Part shown: positions 1 to 7,925 of the stretch, piece after piece
Layout of the letters: each line of letters begins with the position of its first letter
How positions within the stretch are numbered: the stretch's first letter is position 1
Assembly: GCF_007992715.1 (NCBI RefSeq)
Contig: NZ_BKAU01000001.1
Location: 2,418,001-2,482,000, forward strand
Direction of reading: 5' to 3'
DNA length: 64,000 nt
Source: Chitinophaga cymbidii
GTDB taxonomy: Bacteria; Bacteroidota; Bacteroidia; Chitinophagales; Chitinophagaceae
Translations under genes and position numbers: made by a program
Notes under the pieces: model-generated
Told to the model about the DNA's origin: nothing
Seen by the model: the letters and a program-made list of their open reading frames with translations, nothing else
Database searches by the model: none

Positions 1-1
1 C

Positions 2-991
2 CTGAAAAAGAACCTCTTCATTGCCGAGAAGACCCACATCATTGTACCTACCCATCGCGCGCTGGACAAGGCTTCCGAGCTGAGCAAAGGGCAGGAGAAG
101 ATCGGCTCCACGCTGAAAGGTATCGGTCCCGCTTACATGGACAAAACCGGCCGCAACGGCCTGCGCGTAGGGGATGTGCTCAAAGCGGATTTTGAAACGG
201 CCTATGGCAAGCTCAAAACAAAGCACCTGCAGCTGCTGGCGAATTATGATTTTACAGAAGATATTACCGAATGGGAAAAAGAATTCTTCGAAGCGGTGGC
301 TTTCCTGAAGGAAATGAACATCGTGAGCGGGGAATACTGGCTGAACGGCTATTTGAAAGAAGGTAAGAAAGTACTGGCGGAAGGCGCCCAGGGCAGCATG
401 CTGGACGTTGACTTCGGCACTTATCCCTTTGTGACCTCCTCCAATACCATCTCCGCCGGCGTTTGCACCGGCCTGGGCATCGCCCCGAAATGGATCGAGG
501 AAGTGATCGGTGTCACAAAAGCGTACTGCACCCGCGTGGGCGGCGGTCCGTTCCCCACCGAGCTGGAAGACGAAACCGGCGAAACCCTCCGCCAGGCCGG
601 TAACGAGTTTGGCGCCACCACTGGCCGTCCCCGCCGCTGCGGCTGGATAGACCTCGTGGCCCTGGATTATACCTGCATGCTCAGCGGCGTCACCCAGCTG
701 GTGATGACAAAAAGCGACGTGCTGGACGCTTTCGACCAGGTAAACGCCTGCGTGGCCTATGAGATCAACGGTCAGCAAACCCGGGAAATGCCGTTCCAGC
801 TGAATGGACTGAGTATCAAACCCGTACTGGAGCATTTCCCCGGCTGGACGGAAGCCACTGCAAAAAGCAGCGCTTACAGTGCATTGCCTGCGGAAATGAA
901 AAAATTCTTATCTTTTGTTGAAAGCTATTTGAACGTACCCGTACAATACGTGTCCAACGGCCCTGGACGGGACCAGATACTCGAAAAGTAA
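2..991 (+). CDS. purA: Adenylosuccinate synthetase, 3' part (partial at window start)
   Basis: Joins IMP and aspartate with GTP to give adenylosuccinate, the first committed step of AMP synthesis in the cytoplasm. The reading frame is open from the left edge of the window, so roughly the first 100 residues (including the GTP P-loop) lie outside. About 329 residues are visible. Family motifs include KGIGPAYMDKTGR near the start, the GAQGSMLDVDFGTYPFVTSS block, and GRPRRCGWIDLVALDY. The frame ends with TAA at 989-991. The first in-frame ATG (137) is internal to the GPAYMD motif and is not the real start. The next gene begins about 100 bp downstream after an A-rich gap. Identification is secure. 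Confidence 0.97.
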   Translation: MKKNLFIAEKTHIIVPTHRALDKASELSKGQEKIGSTLKGIGPAYMDKTGRNGLRVGDVLKADFETAYGKLKTKHLQLLANYDFTEDITEWEKEFFEAVAFLKEMNIVSGEYWLNGYLKEGKKVLAEGAQGSMLDVDFGTYPFVTSSNTISAGVCTGLGIAPKWIEEVIGVTKAYCTRVGGGPFPTELEDETGETLRQAGNEFGATTGRPRRCGWIDLVALDYTCMLSGVTQLVMTKSDVLDAFDQVNACVAYEINGQQTREMPFQLNGLSIKPVLEHFPGWTEATAKSSAYSALPAEMKKFLSFVESYLNVPVQYVSNGPGRDQILEK

Positions 992-1087
992 AGTCAAAAA
1001 AGTACGAAAAAAAGATCCAAAAAAAAATTTGGCGAATCAAAAAAACTGTTAAAACTTTACGCAAGAATCTAATAGTAACGTACCATT

Positions 1088-1624
1088 ATGAAATCAAAAT
1101 CTGATAAAGAAAAAGAGACTAAAAAAACTGCTTCTCCGAAGACTGACAAAGCGGCTGAAAAGAAGGCCGGCACTAAGCCTAAGAAAGATGCAGAGGAGGA
1201 TGATGAGGAGGGCGAGGAGGATACTCCCCGCAAGTCTGCTGCTTCTCAAAAATCAGATAAGCTTGCGGCAAAATCCAGGAAGAACGACGATGATGATGAT
1301 GACGATGATGACGACGATGATCTCCCCAAAGCTGGCGCCAGAAAGGGTGCCAAGGCCGGTGCTAAAAAGAAGAAAGATGATGATGACGATGATGATATAG
1401 ACGATGAGGATGATCTGGATGATGAAGATGATGCCTGGGAAAAAGGCGATGACGATGATTATGATCCGGATTTCGAGGAGTTTGATATGCCGAAAGCGAA
1501 AGGCAAACGCGGCCGTCCCAGCAAAAAGGGCGGTGATGACGATGATATGGACCTGGACGATGACTTCAAGGACATGGACATGTTCAACGACCGTTTTGAT
1601 GATGATGACGATGACGATTTCTAA
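1088..1624 (+). CDS. Asp-rich low-complexity protein with an AT-hook-like motif
   Basis: A 178-residue protein of unknown function built from alternating basic and acidic tracts. Residues 1-65 are rich in Lys, Glu, Ser and Ala; two long poly-Asp runs (about 67-78 and 97-118) flank a Lys/Ala/Gly segment. Residues 138-147 read GKRGRPSKKG, whose RGRP core is the AT-hook type of minor-groove DNA-binding motif. The C-terminus is again poly-Asp. No globular domain or signal peptide is visible, so it is probably disordered and cytoplasmic. It sits between purA and pabB with only 9 bp to the next gene. A nucleoid-associated or histone-chaperone-like role is possible but inferred only from composition. 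The repetitive Asp codons (GAT/GAC) may also make the length variable between strains. Confidence 0.8.
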   Translation: MKSKSDKEKETKKTASPKTDKAAEKKAGTKPKKDAEEDDEEGEEDTPRKSAASQKSDKLAAKSRKNDDDDDDDDDDDDLPKAGARKGAKAGAKKKKDDDDDDDIDDEDDLDDEDDAWEKGDDDDYDPDFEEFDMPKAKGKRGRPSKKGGDDDDMDLDDDFKDMDMFNDRFDDDDDDDF

Positions 1625-1633
1625 TCCGCAATA

Positions 1634-2929
1634 GTGCTATCATACAGTTTTCCTGTAAATAATATAAGCGCATTTAAACAGCAAATGTTGAACTGGGGCA
1701 ACCGGTTCAACATTTGTTGTTTTTTGGACAATAATGAATACCGGCTCTCCGGTCAGAATGCGGAAGCACTGCTGGCCGCCGGCGCGGAGGAGGTGCTGCA
1801 ATGCAACGCCGGCCAGGCATTTGACCGGCTCCGCGAATTTCACAGCGCCGCTCCCGGCTGGCTGTTCGGCCACCTGGCCTACGATCTTAAAAACGAAACC
1901 GAGCGCCTGCGCTCCGCCCATCCTGACCACATCGGGTTTCCCGACCTGTATTTTTTCCGCCCCCGTTACCTGCTGCGCCTGCAACAGCAGGAGCTGACCA
2001 TCAGTGGGAACGGCCTCACGGAAAAGGAAGCGCACGACATTTTCGCCGCATGCCTCCGCGAATCGGTGTCCGCCGACACTGCCGCTACGTGGAAGCCCTT
2101 CAGGCTGCAAGGCCCCGTTGACCGCGAATATTACCTCCACGCCGTGAAAGCGCTGCAGGAGCACATCCGCAAAGGTGATTGCTACGAAGTGAACTTTTGC
2201 CGCGAGCGGTTCGCAAATGCCGCCATCAACGATCCCCTGTTGCTGTTCAGGCGCCTCAACGCCCTGTCGCCCGCGCCCTTCGCGGCATTTTATAAAACAG
2301 ACGGCAAATATCTCGCCTGCTCCAGCCCCGAAAGATTCCTGCAAAAGCAGGGCAACCAGCTTGTTTCACAGCCGATCAAAGGCACCGTCCGCCGCTCCGC
2401 CGACCCCGCGCAGGACGCACAGCTGCGGGACACACTGCTGCAAAGCGCCAAAGAGCAGTCGGAGAACGTGATGATCGTTGACCTCGTACGCAACGACCTT
2501 TCCAGAACCGCCGTACAGGGCAGCGTGAAAGTAGACGAGCTGTTTGGCATCTACGCCTTCCCGCAGGTGCATCACATGATCTCAACGGTAACGGCTACAC
2601 TGGATGAACGTTTCCATTTTACAGACGCCATCCGCTACGCTTTTCCCATGGGCTCCATGACCGGCGCGCCGAAAGTGCGGGTGCTGCAGCTGATAGAGCA
2701 ATACGAACGCTCGCGGCGGGGGCTGTTTTCCGGCGCCATCGGCTACATTACGCCGGAAGGGGATTTTGATTTTAACGTAGTGATCCGCAGCATCCAGTAC
2801 AATGCGGAAACGGAACATGTATCTTTCCAGACAGGCTCTGCCATTACGTTTTACAGTGATCCGGAGAAGGAGTGGGAGGAATGCCTGCTCAAGGCGAAGG
2901 CGCTGGAAGCGGCGCTGGGGGCGGAGTGA
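1634..2929 (+). CDS. pabB: Aminodeoxychorismate synthase component I
   Basis: Chorismate-binding enzyme of the anthranilate/aminodeoxychorismate synthase family, 431 residues, GTG start. It would convert chorismate with ammonia to 4-amino-4-deoxychorismate for folate. Visible motifs: GDCYEVNF (about 176), CSSPERFL, PIKGT with Lys249, ENVMIVDLVRNDLSR, and FPMGSMTGAPK. A Lys in PIKGT is the PabB-type nucleophile, whereas TrpE has PIAGT, so PabB is preferred over anthranilate synthase. The N-terminal half is shorter and more divergent than in E. coli PabB. The amidotransferase partner and lyase are not nearby. An in-frame ATG at 1685 is a later alternative start, but the GTG lies only 9 bp after the previous gene, which suggests coupling. 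Confidence 0.9.
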   Translation: MLSYSFPVNNISAFKQQMLNWGNRFNICCFLDNNEYRLSGQNAEALLAAGAEEVLQCNAGQAFDRLREFHSAAPGWLFGHLAYDLKNETERLRSAHPDHIGFPDLYFFRPRYLLRLQQQELTISGNGLTEKEAHDIFAACLRESVSADTAATWKPFRLQGPVDREYYLHAVKALQEHIRKGDCYEVNFCRERFANAAINDPLLLFRRLNALSPAPFAAFYKTDGKYLACSSPERFLQKQGNQLVSQPIKGTVRRSADPAQDAQLRDTLLQSAKEQSENVMIVDLVRNDLSRTAVQGSVKVDELFGIYAFPQVHHMISTVTATLDERFHFTDAIRYAFPMGSMTGAPKVRVLQLIEQYERSRRGLFSGAIGYITPEGDFDFNVVIRSIQYNAETEHVSFQTGSAITFYSDPEKEWEECLLKAKALEAALGAE

Positions 2930-2931
2930 GC

Positions 2932-3852
2932 CTATTTGTGTTGCTGCAATATCTGCTCCACCGCGCCGGATACTTCGGGATAAGAAAACAAAAAGCCCGT
3001 TTCCTGTATTTTTTCCGACGACACTCTCACGCTTTTCAGGACTTCAATGCTCATCTCTCCCAAAGCGAGCTTCAGCGCGAAAGCGGGGATGTGAACGCTT
3101 ACGAAACTCTTTCCTTTGGCGGCGCGGGCCAGCGCCATTACCAGCTCTTCGTTGGTCACAGGGTTGGGGGCCACCGCGTTGTACACACCGCTCAGCCGGT
3201 CGTTCACGATGGCGTTGAAATAAAGCCGCACCAGGTCCTGCAGATGTATCCAGCTGACCCACTGCTGCCCGTCGCCCATCACCGTGGCGAAACCGAGTTT
3301 CAGGGGTTTGTAGAATTCGCGGAGCGCGCCGCCCTGGAGGCTTAGCACGATGCCCGTGCGGAAGACGATCACTTTCTTGCCCAGCCGCTCGGTCTGCCGT
3401 ATGCTGTCTTCCCAGGCGCGGCTGGTAGTGCCGAGGAAGTCATGTGCCGGGGGATCATCTTCCCGGAAGATCTCATCTTTGTACGGACCGTAATAACCCG
3501 TAGCCGAGGCGCTGATCACTTTCCGCACCTTGTTGGGCGTGTCGCTCAGCCGCTCATACAAAAGTTGCCCGCTCTGCACCCGGCTGTCTACGATCTCCTG
3601 TTTACGGCGTTCCGTCCACCGCCCTTCCGCCACATTGGCGCCGGCAAGGTGAACGATATGGTCTGCCTCCTGCAAGGCAGTGGTATCCAGCGTTTTGCGG
3701 TGCAGGTCCCACTGAGCGTAACGAAGGCCAGGGTGGTTGGAGCGCCGCGGCCTCCGCGAAAGAACGATCACCTTATAGCCTTTCTCCAGTAACATCTCCG
3801 TCAACGCCCGCCCCACAAGGCCGGTCCCGCCTGTGATTAATACCGTATCCAT
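2932..3852 (-). CDS. TIGR01777-family NAD(P)-binding epimerase (YfcH-like)
   Basis: An extended short-chain dehydrogenase/reductase of 306 residues. The Rossmann dinucleotide motif GGTGLVG lies at residues 8-14, followed by VLSRRP and the HLAGANVAEGRW segment typical of the TIGR01777/YfcH family, and SATGYYG around the catalytic Tyr region. The C-terminal DUF1731-type part is present (LGEMSIEVLKSVRVSSEKIQ). It is a soluble cytoplasmic protein; the substrate of this family is not known. It converges with pabB, their stops being only 2 bp apart, so the two transcripts must overlap. Confidence 0.9.
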   Translation of the reverse strand: MDTVLITGGTGLVGRALTEMLLEKGYKVIVLSRRPRRSNHPGLRYAQWDLHRKTLDTTALQEADHIVHLAGANVAEGRWTERRKQEIVDSRVQSGQLLYERLSDTPNKVRKVISASATGYYGPYKDEIFREDDPPAHDFLGTTSRAWEDSIRQTERLGKKVIVFRTGIVLSLQGGALREFYKPLKLGFATVMGDGQQWVSWIHLQDLVRLYFNAIVNDRLSGVYNAVAPNPVTNEELVMALARAAKGKSFVSVHIPAFALKLALGEMSIEVLKSVRVSSEKIQETGFLFSYPEVSGAVEQILQQHK

Positions 3853-3899
3853 AAAATAAAAGTACGCAATAAAATATCAACCGTATATCCATCCTCCCC

Positions 3900-3930
3900 T
3901 TTGCAAAAAGATAATTTTCGTGTAGGTTTG
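3900..3930 (+). promoter_or_regulatory. Bacteroidota-type promoter for the secreted protein gene
   Basis: TTTG at 3900-3903 and TAGGTTTG at 3923-3930 are 19 bp apart, matching the -33 TTG / -7 TAnnTTTG pattern used by Bacteroidota primary sigma factor. The coding start at 3997 would then have a leader of about 60 nt. Confidence 0.6.
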
Positions 3931-3996
3931 AAGCAGGAGCATGCATAAAACAGCAGCAACGAACGTTTATCCTGTATCAAACCTTAAATAATTGTC

Positions 3997-5517
3997 ATGC
4001 GCATTCGCTATATCTTACGGTTTTTTATCCTGATACTGCTCACCACAGCCGCTTCCGCCCAGAAAGTAACCTATTCGGAGCCGGAACGCGATGACTATAA
4101 AACCACCGAATTCGAGATCATCGGCAGGATATCCGGCAACATTCTGGTGTATAAAGCCGACCGTGGTGACTATAACATCTCCGTATATGATAACGCCATG
4201 CAGCTGAAAGATCGTGTGAAGCTGGACTTTTTACCCAAAAAACTGATCAGCGTGGATTTTGCCGCTTACCAGGATAAAGCGTACATGATCTACCAGTTCC
4301 AGCGCCGGGACGCCGTATACAGCTTCGTTGCCAAGCTGAACGGCGATGGTGTGTTCGAAAGCGCACCCGTGATGGTGGACTCTACCCGCATCGGCAATTT
4401 CACAAAAGAGAACAAGGTATATTCTGTTGAGATATCGGAAGATAAAAGCCGCATCCTGCTGTACAAGATCAACCAGGATAAGGAAGACAACCACGTTTTT
4501 TACACTTTCCTGTACGATGGCGATTTCAGGCTGATCAACAACAGCCGCGTTTCCTTGCCCATGGCCGCCAAGCGCCAGTTCCTCAGCAATTTTCACCTGA
4601 ACAACGACGGCGACCTGATCTTCACCAAGCTGGAAAGGACCACCAACCGGGATTACATCGTGAACGGCAACGTAGTGATCAAACGGGCGACAGTAGACGA
4701 TTTCGAAGTAATGCCCTTTGAAGCGAAAGGCGTTTTGCTCGATGAGATAAAGATCAAGCTGGACAATGCCACCAAACAGGCGCTCGTGACCGCTTTTTAT
4801 TACAAGCAGAAGCGGGGCAATGTGGAAGGCATTTACCTGCTGCGGCTGGACCTCGCCGCCCACACAAAGGTCTTCGAGAAATTGACCGCTTTCAGTCCCG
4901 AGCTGAAGCAGAACGCCCGCGGTGAATCGTCCACTTCCTCCGCATTCAACGACTACTTCATCCGCAAGATCATCAACACCAAAGACGGCGGCTTCCTGAT
5001 GACCGCCGAAGCCTACTACACCACCTCCCGCACCACCCCCTGGAACCGCTGGAACTACATGTACGGCGGCATGGGCGGCTACGGATATTACCCGTATTAT
5101 TATTCCCCCTACTCACCGTACTACTACAACCCCTACGGCTGGAACGACGGACAGGGCACCCGCTATCACTACGACAACATCGCCATCCTGTCATTCGATG
5201 AAAAGGGCGACATGCAATACAGCAACTTCGTGCACAAAAGCCAGTTCGACGACGGGGCCGACCTCTACCTGAGCTATATGCTGGTGAACGTGGGCAGCGA
5301 ACTGCACTTCCTGTTCAATGAGCTGGACCGCCGCCAGTACGTGCTGTCGGAAAACACCATCGGGGCGGACGGCAAGGTGAGCCGCAGGCCCACGCTGCGT
5401 AACCTGGACAAAGGATTTAGCTGGATGCCCCGCTACGGCAAGCAGATCAGCGCCAGAACGGTGATCATTCCCTGCATCTACCGGAATTATATTTGCTTTG
5501 CTAAAATTGACTTTTAA
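3997..5517 (+). CDS. Secreted protein of unknown function with a Tyr-rich insert
   Basis: A 506-residue exported protein. A signal peptide covers about residues 1-22 (MRIRYILRFF...ASAQ). The remainder is predominantly beta-strand-like with many Lys/Asp-rich strands, reminiscent of beta-propeller or repeat sheets, but no named family is recognised. Residues 349-382 form a striking low-complexity insert very rich in Tyr, Gly, Pro and Asn (YGGMGGYGYYPYYYSP and onward) of the kind seen in surface-exposed or sticky loops. It probably works in the periplasm or at the outer membrane. It is followed after 15 bp by a membrane protein gene, so the two are probably co-transcribed. Confidence 0.85.
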   Translation: MRIRYILRFFILILLTTAASAQKVTYSEPERDDYKTTEFEIIGRISGNILVYKADRGDYNISVYDNAMQLKDRVKLDFLPKKLISVDFAAYQDKAYMIYQFQRRDAVYSFVAKLNGDGVFESAPVMVDSTRIGNFTKENKVYSVEISEDKSRILLYKINQDKEDNHVFYTFLYDGDFRLINNSRVSLPMAAKRQFLSNFHLNNDGDLIFTKLERTTNRDYIVNGNVVIKRATVDDFEVMPFEAKGVLLDEIKIKLDNATKQALVTAFYYKQKRGNVEGIYLLRLDLAAHTKVFEKLTAFSPELKQNARGESSTSSAFNDYFIRKIINTKDGGFLMTAEAYYTTSRTTPWNRWNYMYGGMGGYGYYPYYYSPYSPYYYNPYGWNDGQGTRYHYDNIAILSFDEKGDMQYSNFVHKSQFDDGADLYLSYMLVNVGSELHFLFNELDRRQYVLSENTIGADGKVSRRPTLRNLDKGFSWMPRYGKQISARTVIIPCIYRNYICFAKIDF

Positions 5518-5532
5518 TTACACCTTTGCACC

Positions 5533-6513
5533 GTGATACGTTTCTTTAGATCAGGCAACCCCTTAACGGTTCTGCTGCTGTTCATCTACACGTTGCTCAT
5601 CAAATTTTACTACCTTTTGCACCCGTCCACCTTCCTGGCGGACGGTTCCGAGGGCCTGGTATATAACCTGCTGACAACCTGGCTGGAAGGGCTGGTGGGC
5701 AAGAGCCCGCTGTTCTTCACCACCATAGCGCTACTGCTGCAATTCCTGCAGGCTTTGCTGCTCACCCGTATCATCAACAACCACCGGCTCTTTGCAAAGG
5801 ACAACTACCTGCCGGCCATGAGCTTCCTGCTTTTCACCTCCCTGCTCGAAGCCTGGAACGTATTTTCACCCGCTTTGCTCGTAAATACCATCATGTTATG
5901 GATATTCTCCAGCATTGCGGACCTGTATATGCGTACCTCCGCCCGCGATGTGGCCTTTAACATGGGGTTTGCGCTGGGGATATGCGGACTTTTCTACTTC
6001 CCGGCCATCATTTTCGCCGCGCTGCTGCTTATCAGCCTGCTGATCATGCGGGCTTTCCGGCTGGCGGAGTGGATCGTGGGGCTGCTGGGGCTGATCTGCC
6101 CGTTTTACCTGCTGGGCACCTACCTTTTCCTGACAGACCGCTGGGAGAAGGTGGAATCGCTGCCGGTGATCGGGTTTAACCTGCCGGTGATCACGGATTA
6201 CAAGGTCTGGGGCGCCCTGATCGTGAGCGTGCTGTTTTTTGTCATCGGCTGGCTGCTGCTGCAGCGCACCTATTCGAAGATGCTCATCCAGGGAAGGAAG
6301 ATCTGGGCCACCGTAGTGGTGCATGTGCTGGTGGCGATGCTCGTGCCCTTCTTCAGCGAGCATTTTTCCGCGGGATACTGGGTGCTGGCGATTTTGCCGG
6401 TTTCCCTGTTCGCCGGGAACGTGTTCTGGAGCATTCCCAATAACACTTTCGCAAATGCCTTACATATTATCGTTTTGGCATATGTTATTGTGATGCAGTA
6501 CTTTTCACACTAG
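5533..6513 (+). CDS. Polytopic membrane protein, DUF6427-like
   Basis: A 326-residue inner-membrane protein with about eight to ten hydrophobic helices and almost no long soluble loops. GTG start 15 bp after the preceding stop. The N-terminal FFRSGNPLTVLLLF followed by repeated hydrophobic segments resembles the uncharacterised DUF6427 family of Bacteroidota; this is from memory of the family's look, not from a search. No transport or catalytic motif is evident. It lies between a secreted protein and purQ, and its function is unknown. Confidence 0.8.
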   Translation: MIRFFRSGNPLTVLLLFIYTLLIKFYYLLHPSTFLADGSEGLVYNLLTTWLEGLVGKSPLFFTTIALLLQFLQALLLTRIINNHRLFAKDNYLPAMSFLLFTSLLEAWNVFSPALLVNTIMLWIFSSIADLYMRTSARDVAFNMGFALGICGLFYFPAIIFAALLLISLLIMRAFRLAEWIVGLLGLICPFYLLGTYLFLTDRWEKVESLPVIGFNLPVITDYKVWGALIVSVLFFVIGWLLLQRTYSKMLIQGRKIWATVVVHVLVAMLVPFFSEHFSAGYWVLAILPVSLFAGNVFWSIPNNTFANALHIIVLAYVIVMQYFSH

Positions 6514-6619
6514 GAGGATGTTAGGGGAATCATAATTCTGATGAGCGGTTATTGTAAATTCCCCAATGCTAAGTAATTTTGCTTTTTCCAATTGATAAAT
6601 TAACGGAGGTATTATAATT

Positions 6620-7312
6620 ATGAAATTTGGTGTTGTTACATTCCCCGGCTCAAACTGCGATCAGGACATGGTAGATGCCCTGCGCAACGACCTGAACCAG
6701 GAAGTAATTGCCCTGTGGCACAAAGACAAGGACCTGAGCATGTTCAGCACGGAAGATTGCATTCTGCTGCCTGGCGGCTTTTCTTATGGCGATTACCTGC
6801 GCTGCGGCGCCATCGCCAAGTTCAGCCCCATGATGCAGAGCGTGGTGGAGTTCGCTAACAAAGGCGGCCGCGTGATCGGCGTTTGTAACGGATTCCAGAT
6901 CCTCTGCGAAGCCGGCCTGCTGCCCGGCGCCCTGCTGAAGAACCAGAACCAGCAGTTCATCTGCAAGAACATCTTCATGAAGAGCGAAAACACCCACACC
7001 TCCATCACTAAAGAAGTCACCGGCCGTCCGCTGATGATCCCCGTCGCCCACGGCGAAGGAAGATACTACGCCGACGAAGCTACGCTTGACAACCTTTTTG
7101 CAAATAACCAGGTACTTTTCCGGTATTGCGACGAGTTTGGCAACATTATTGAATCTGCTAACCCGAACGGCGCCGTTCGCAATATTGCAGGTATCTGTAA
7201 TAAAGAAAGAAATGTATTTGGAATGATGCCGCATCCGGAAAGGGCCTCCAGTGAAGCACTGGGAAACCGCGACGGACAGCTCATCTTCCAGAGCCTGATC
7301 AATAACAACTAA
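6620..7312 (+). CDS. purQ: Phosphoribosylformylglycinamidine synthase, glutaminase subunit
   Basis: Class I glutamine amidotransferase of 230 residues that supplies ammonia to PurL in the fourth step of purine synthesis. The nucleophile Cys89 lies in GVCNGFQIL; His205 and Glu207 lie in MMPHPERA. FPGSNCDQD at the N-terminus and HGEGRYY at 144-150 are PurQ signatures. The stand-alone size shows that this organism uses the split PurS/PurQ/PurL form at least for this subunit. PurL and PurS are not adjacent. A GGAGG-like sequence (ggaggtat, 6604-6611) precedes the ATG, one of the few clear ribosome sites in the window. Confidence 0.95.
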   Translation: MKFGVVTFPGSNCDQDMVDALRNDLNQEVIALWHKDKDLSMFSTEDCILLPGGFSYGDYLRCGAIAKFSPMMQSVVEFANKGGRVIGVCNGFQILCEAGLLPGALLKNQNQQFICKNIFMKSENTHTSITKEVTGRPLMIPVAHGEGRYYADEATLDNLFANNQVLFRYCDEFGNIIESANPNGAVRNIAGICNKERNVFGMMPHPERASSEALGNRDGQLIFQSLINNN

Positions 7313-7354
7313 CATCAAACACCAAAAAATCAACCAACCAGAAAAAAAAGAACT

Positions 7355-7810
7355 ATGAAGAAATTAATCGTTGCATTGTGCATGTTTGCGCTGCCGGTAC
7401 TGGCTTTTGCTCAGGACGACAATCCGGTAAAATGGGAGTTTTCCACCAAGAAAGTAAGCGGACAGGTATATGAAGTGACCGCAAAGGCCACCATCGAAAA
7501 AGGATGGCACGTATACGCGCAGGAAGCCGGCGAAGGCCCGGTTCCCACCACCTTTACCTTTACCAAGAACCCGCTCGTGGCGATGAACGGTAAAGTGACC
7601 GAAGTAGGCAAAATGCACAAAGCGTTTGACAAGAACTTTAATTCCGAGCTGAAGTACTACGAAAACACCGTTTCCTTCGTTCAGAAAGTGACCGTTAAAG
7701 GCAAAGCTGCCACCAAACTCAAAGGCTCCGTGGAATTCATGGTGTGCGACGACCACCAGTGCCTGCCACCCACAGAAGTTCCCTTTACCTTTAGCCTTGG
7801 GGGTAAATAG
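7355..7810 (+). CDS. Secreted stand-alone DsbD N-terminal (DsbD-alpha) domain protein
   Basis: A 151-residue periplasmic protein with a signal peptide (about residues 1-20, ending AFAQ) and a single domain of the DsbD N-terminal type. Cys131 and Cys136 in VCDDHQCLPP correspond to the redox pair of that domain, which passes electrons from the membrane part of DsbD to periplasmic partners. It is immediately upstream of a full-length DsbD-like protein whose own N-terminal domain lacks both cysteines, suggesting that the two act together. A terminator-like hairpin follows, so the downstream gene probably has its own promoter. Confidence 0.85.
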   Translation: MKKLIVALCMFALPVLAFAQDDNPVKWEFSTKKVSGQVYEVTAKATIEKGWHVYAQEAGEGPVPTTFTFTKNPLVAMNGKVTEVGKMHKAFDKNFNSELKYYENTVSFVQKVTVKGKAATKLKGSVEFMVCDDHQCLPPTEVPFTFSLGGK

Positions 7811-7856
7811 ACAGTGATCCTCACATCACAGGAAATATTATTCAGACATAAGCAGG

Positions 7857-7886
7857 AACGAGTTCTTTAGTAAGGACTCGTTTTTT
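7857..7886 (+). terminator. Hairpin terminator after the DsbD-alpha gene
   Basis: AACGAGT (7857-7863) pairs with ACTCGTT (7876-7882) across a 12-nt loop and runs into a stretch of T residues (TTTTTT to 7886). Confidence 0.7.
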
Positions 7887-7925
7887 GCATATGATTCTTT
7901 ACAATCTGTTAAGTCTATCGTACAT

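Noticed and set aside
1188..1634. Met-rich small open frames in the other plus frames
   Set aside because: They are frame shadows of the repeated GAT/GAC codons of the poly-Asp protein.
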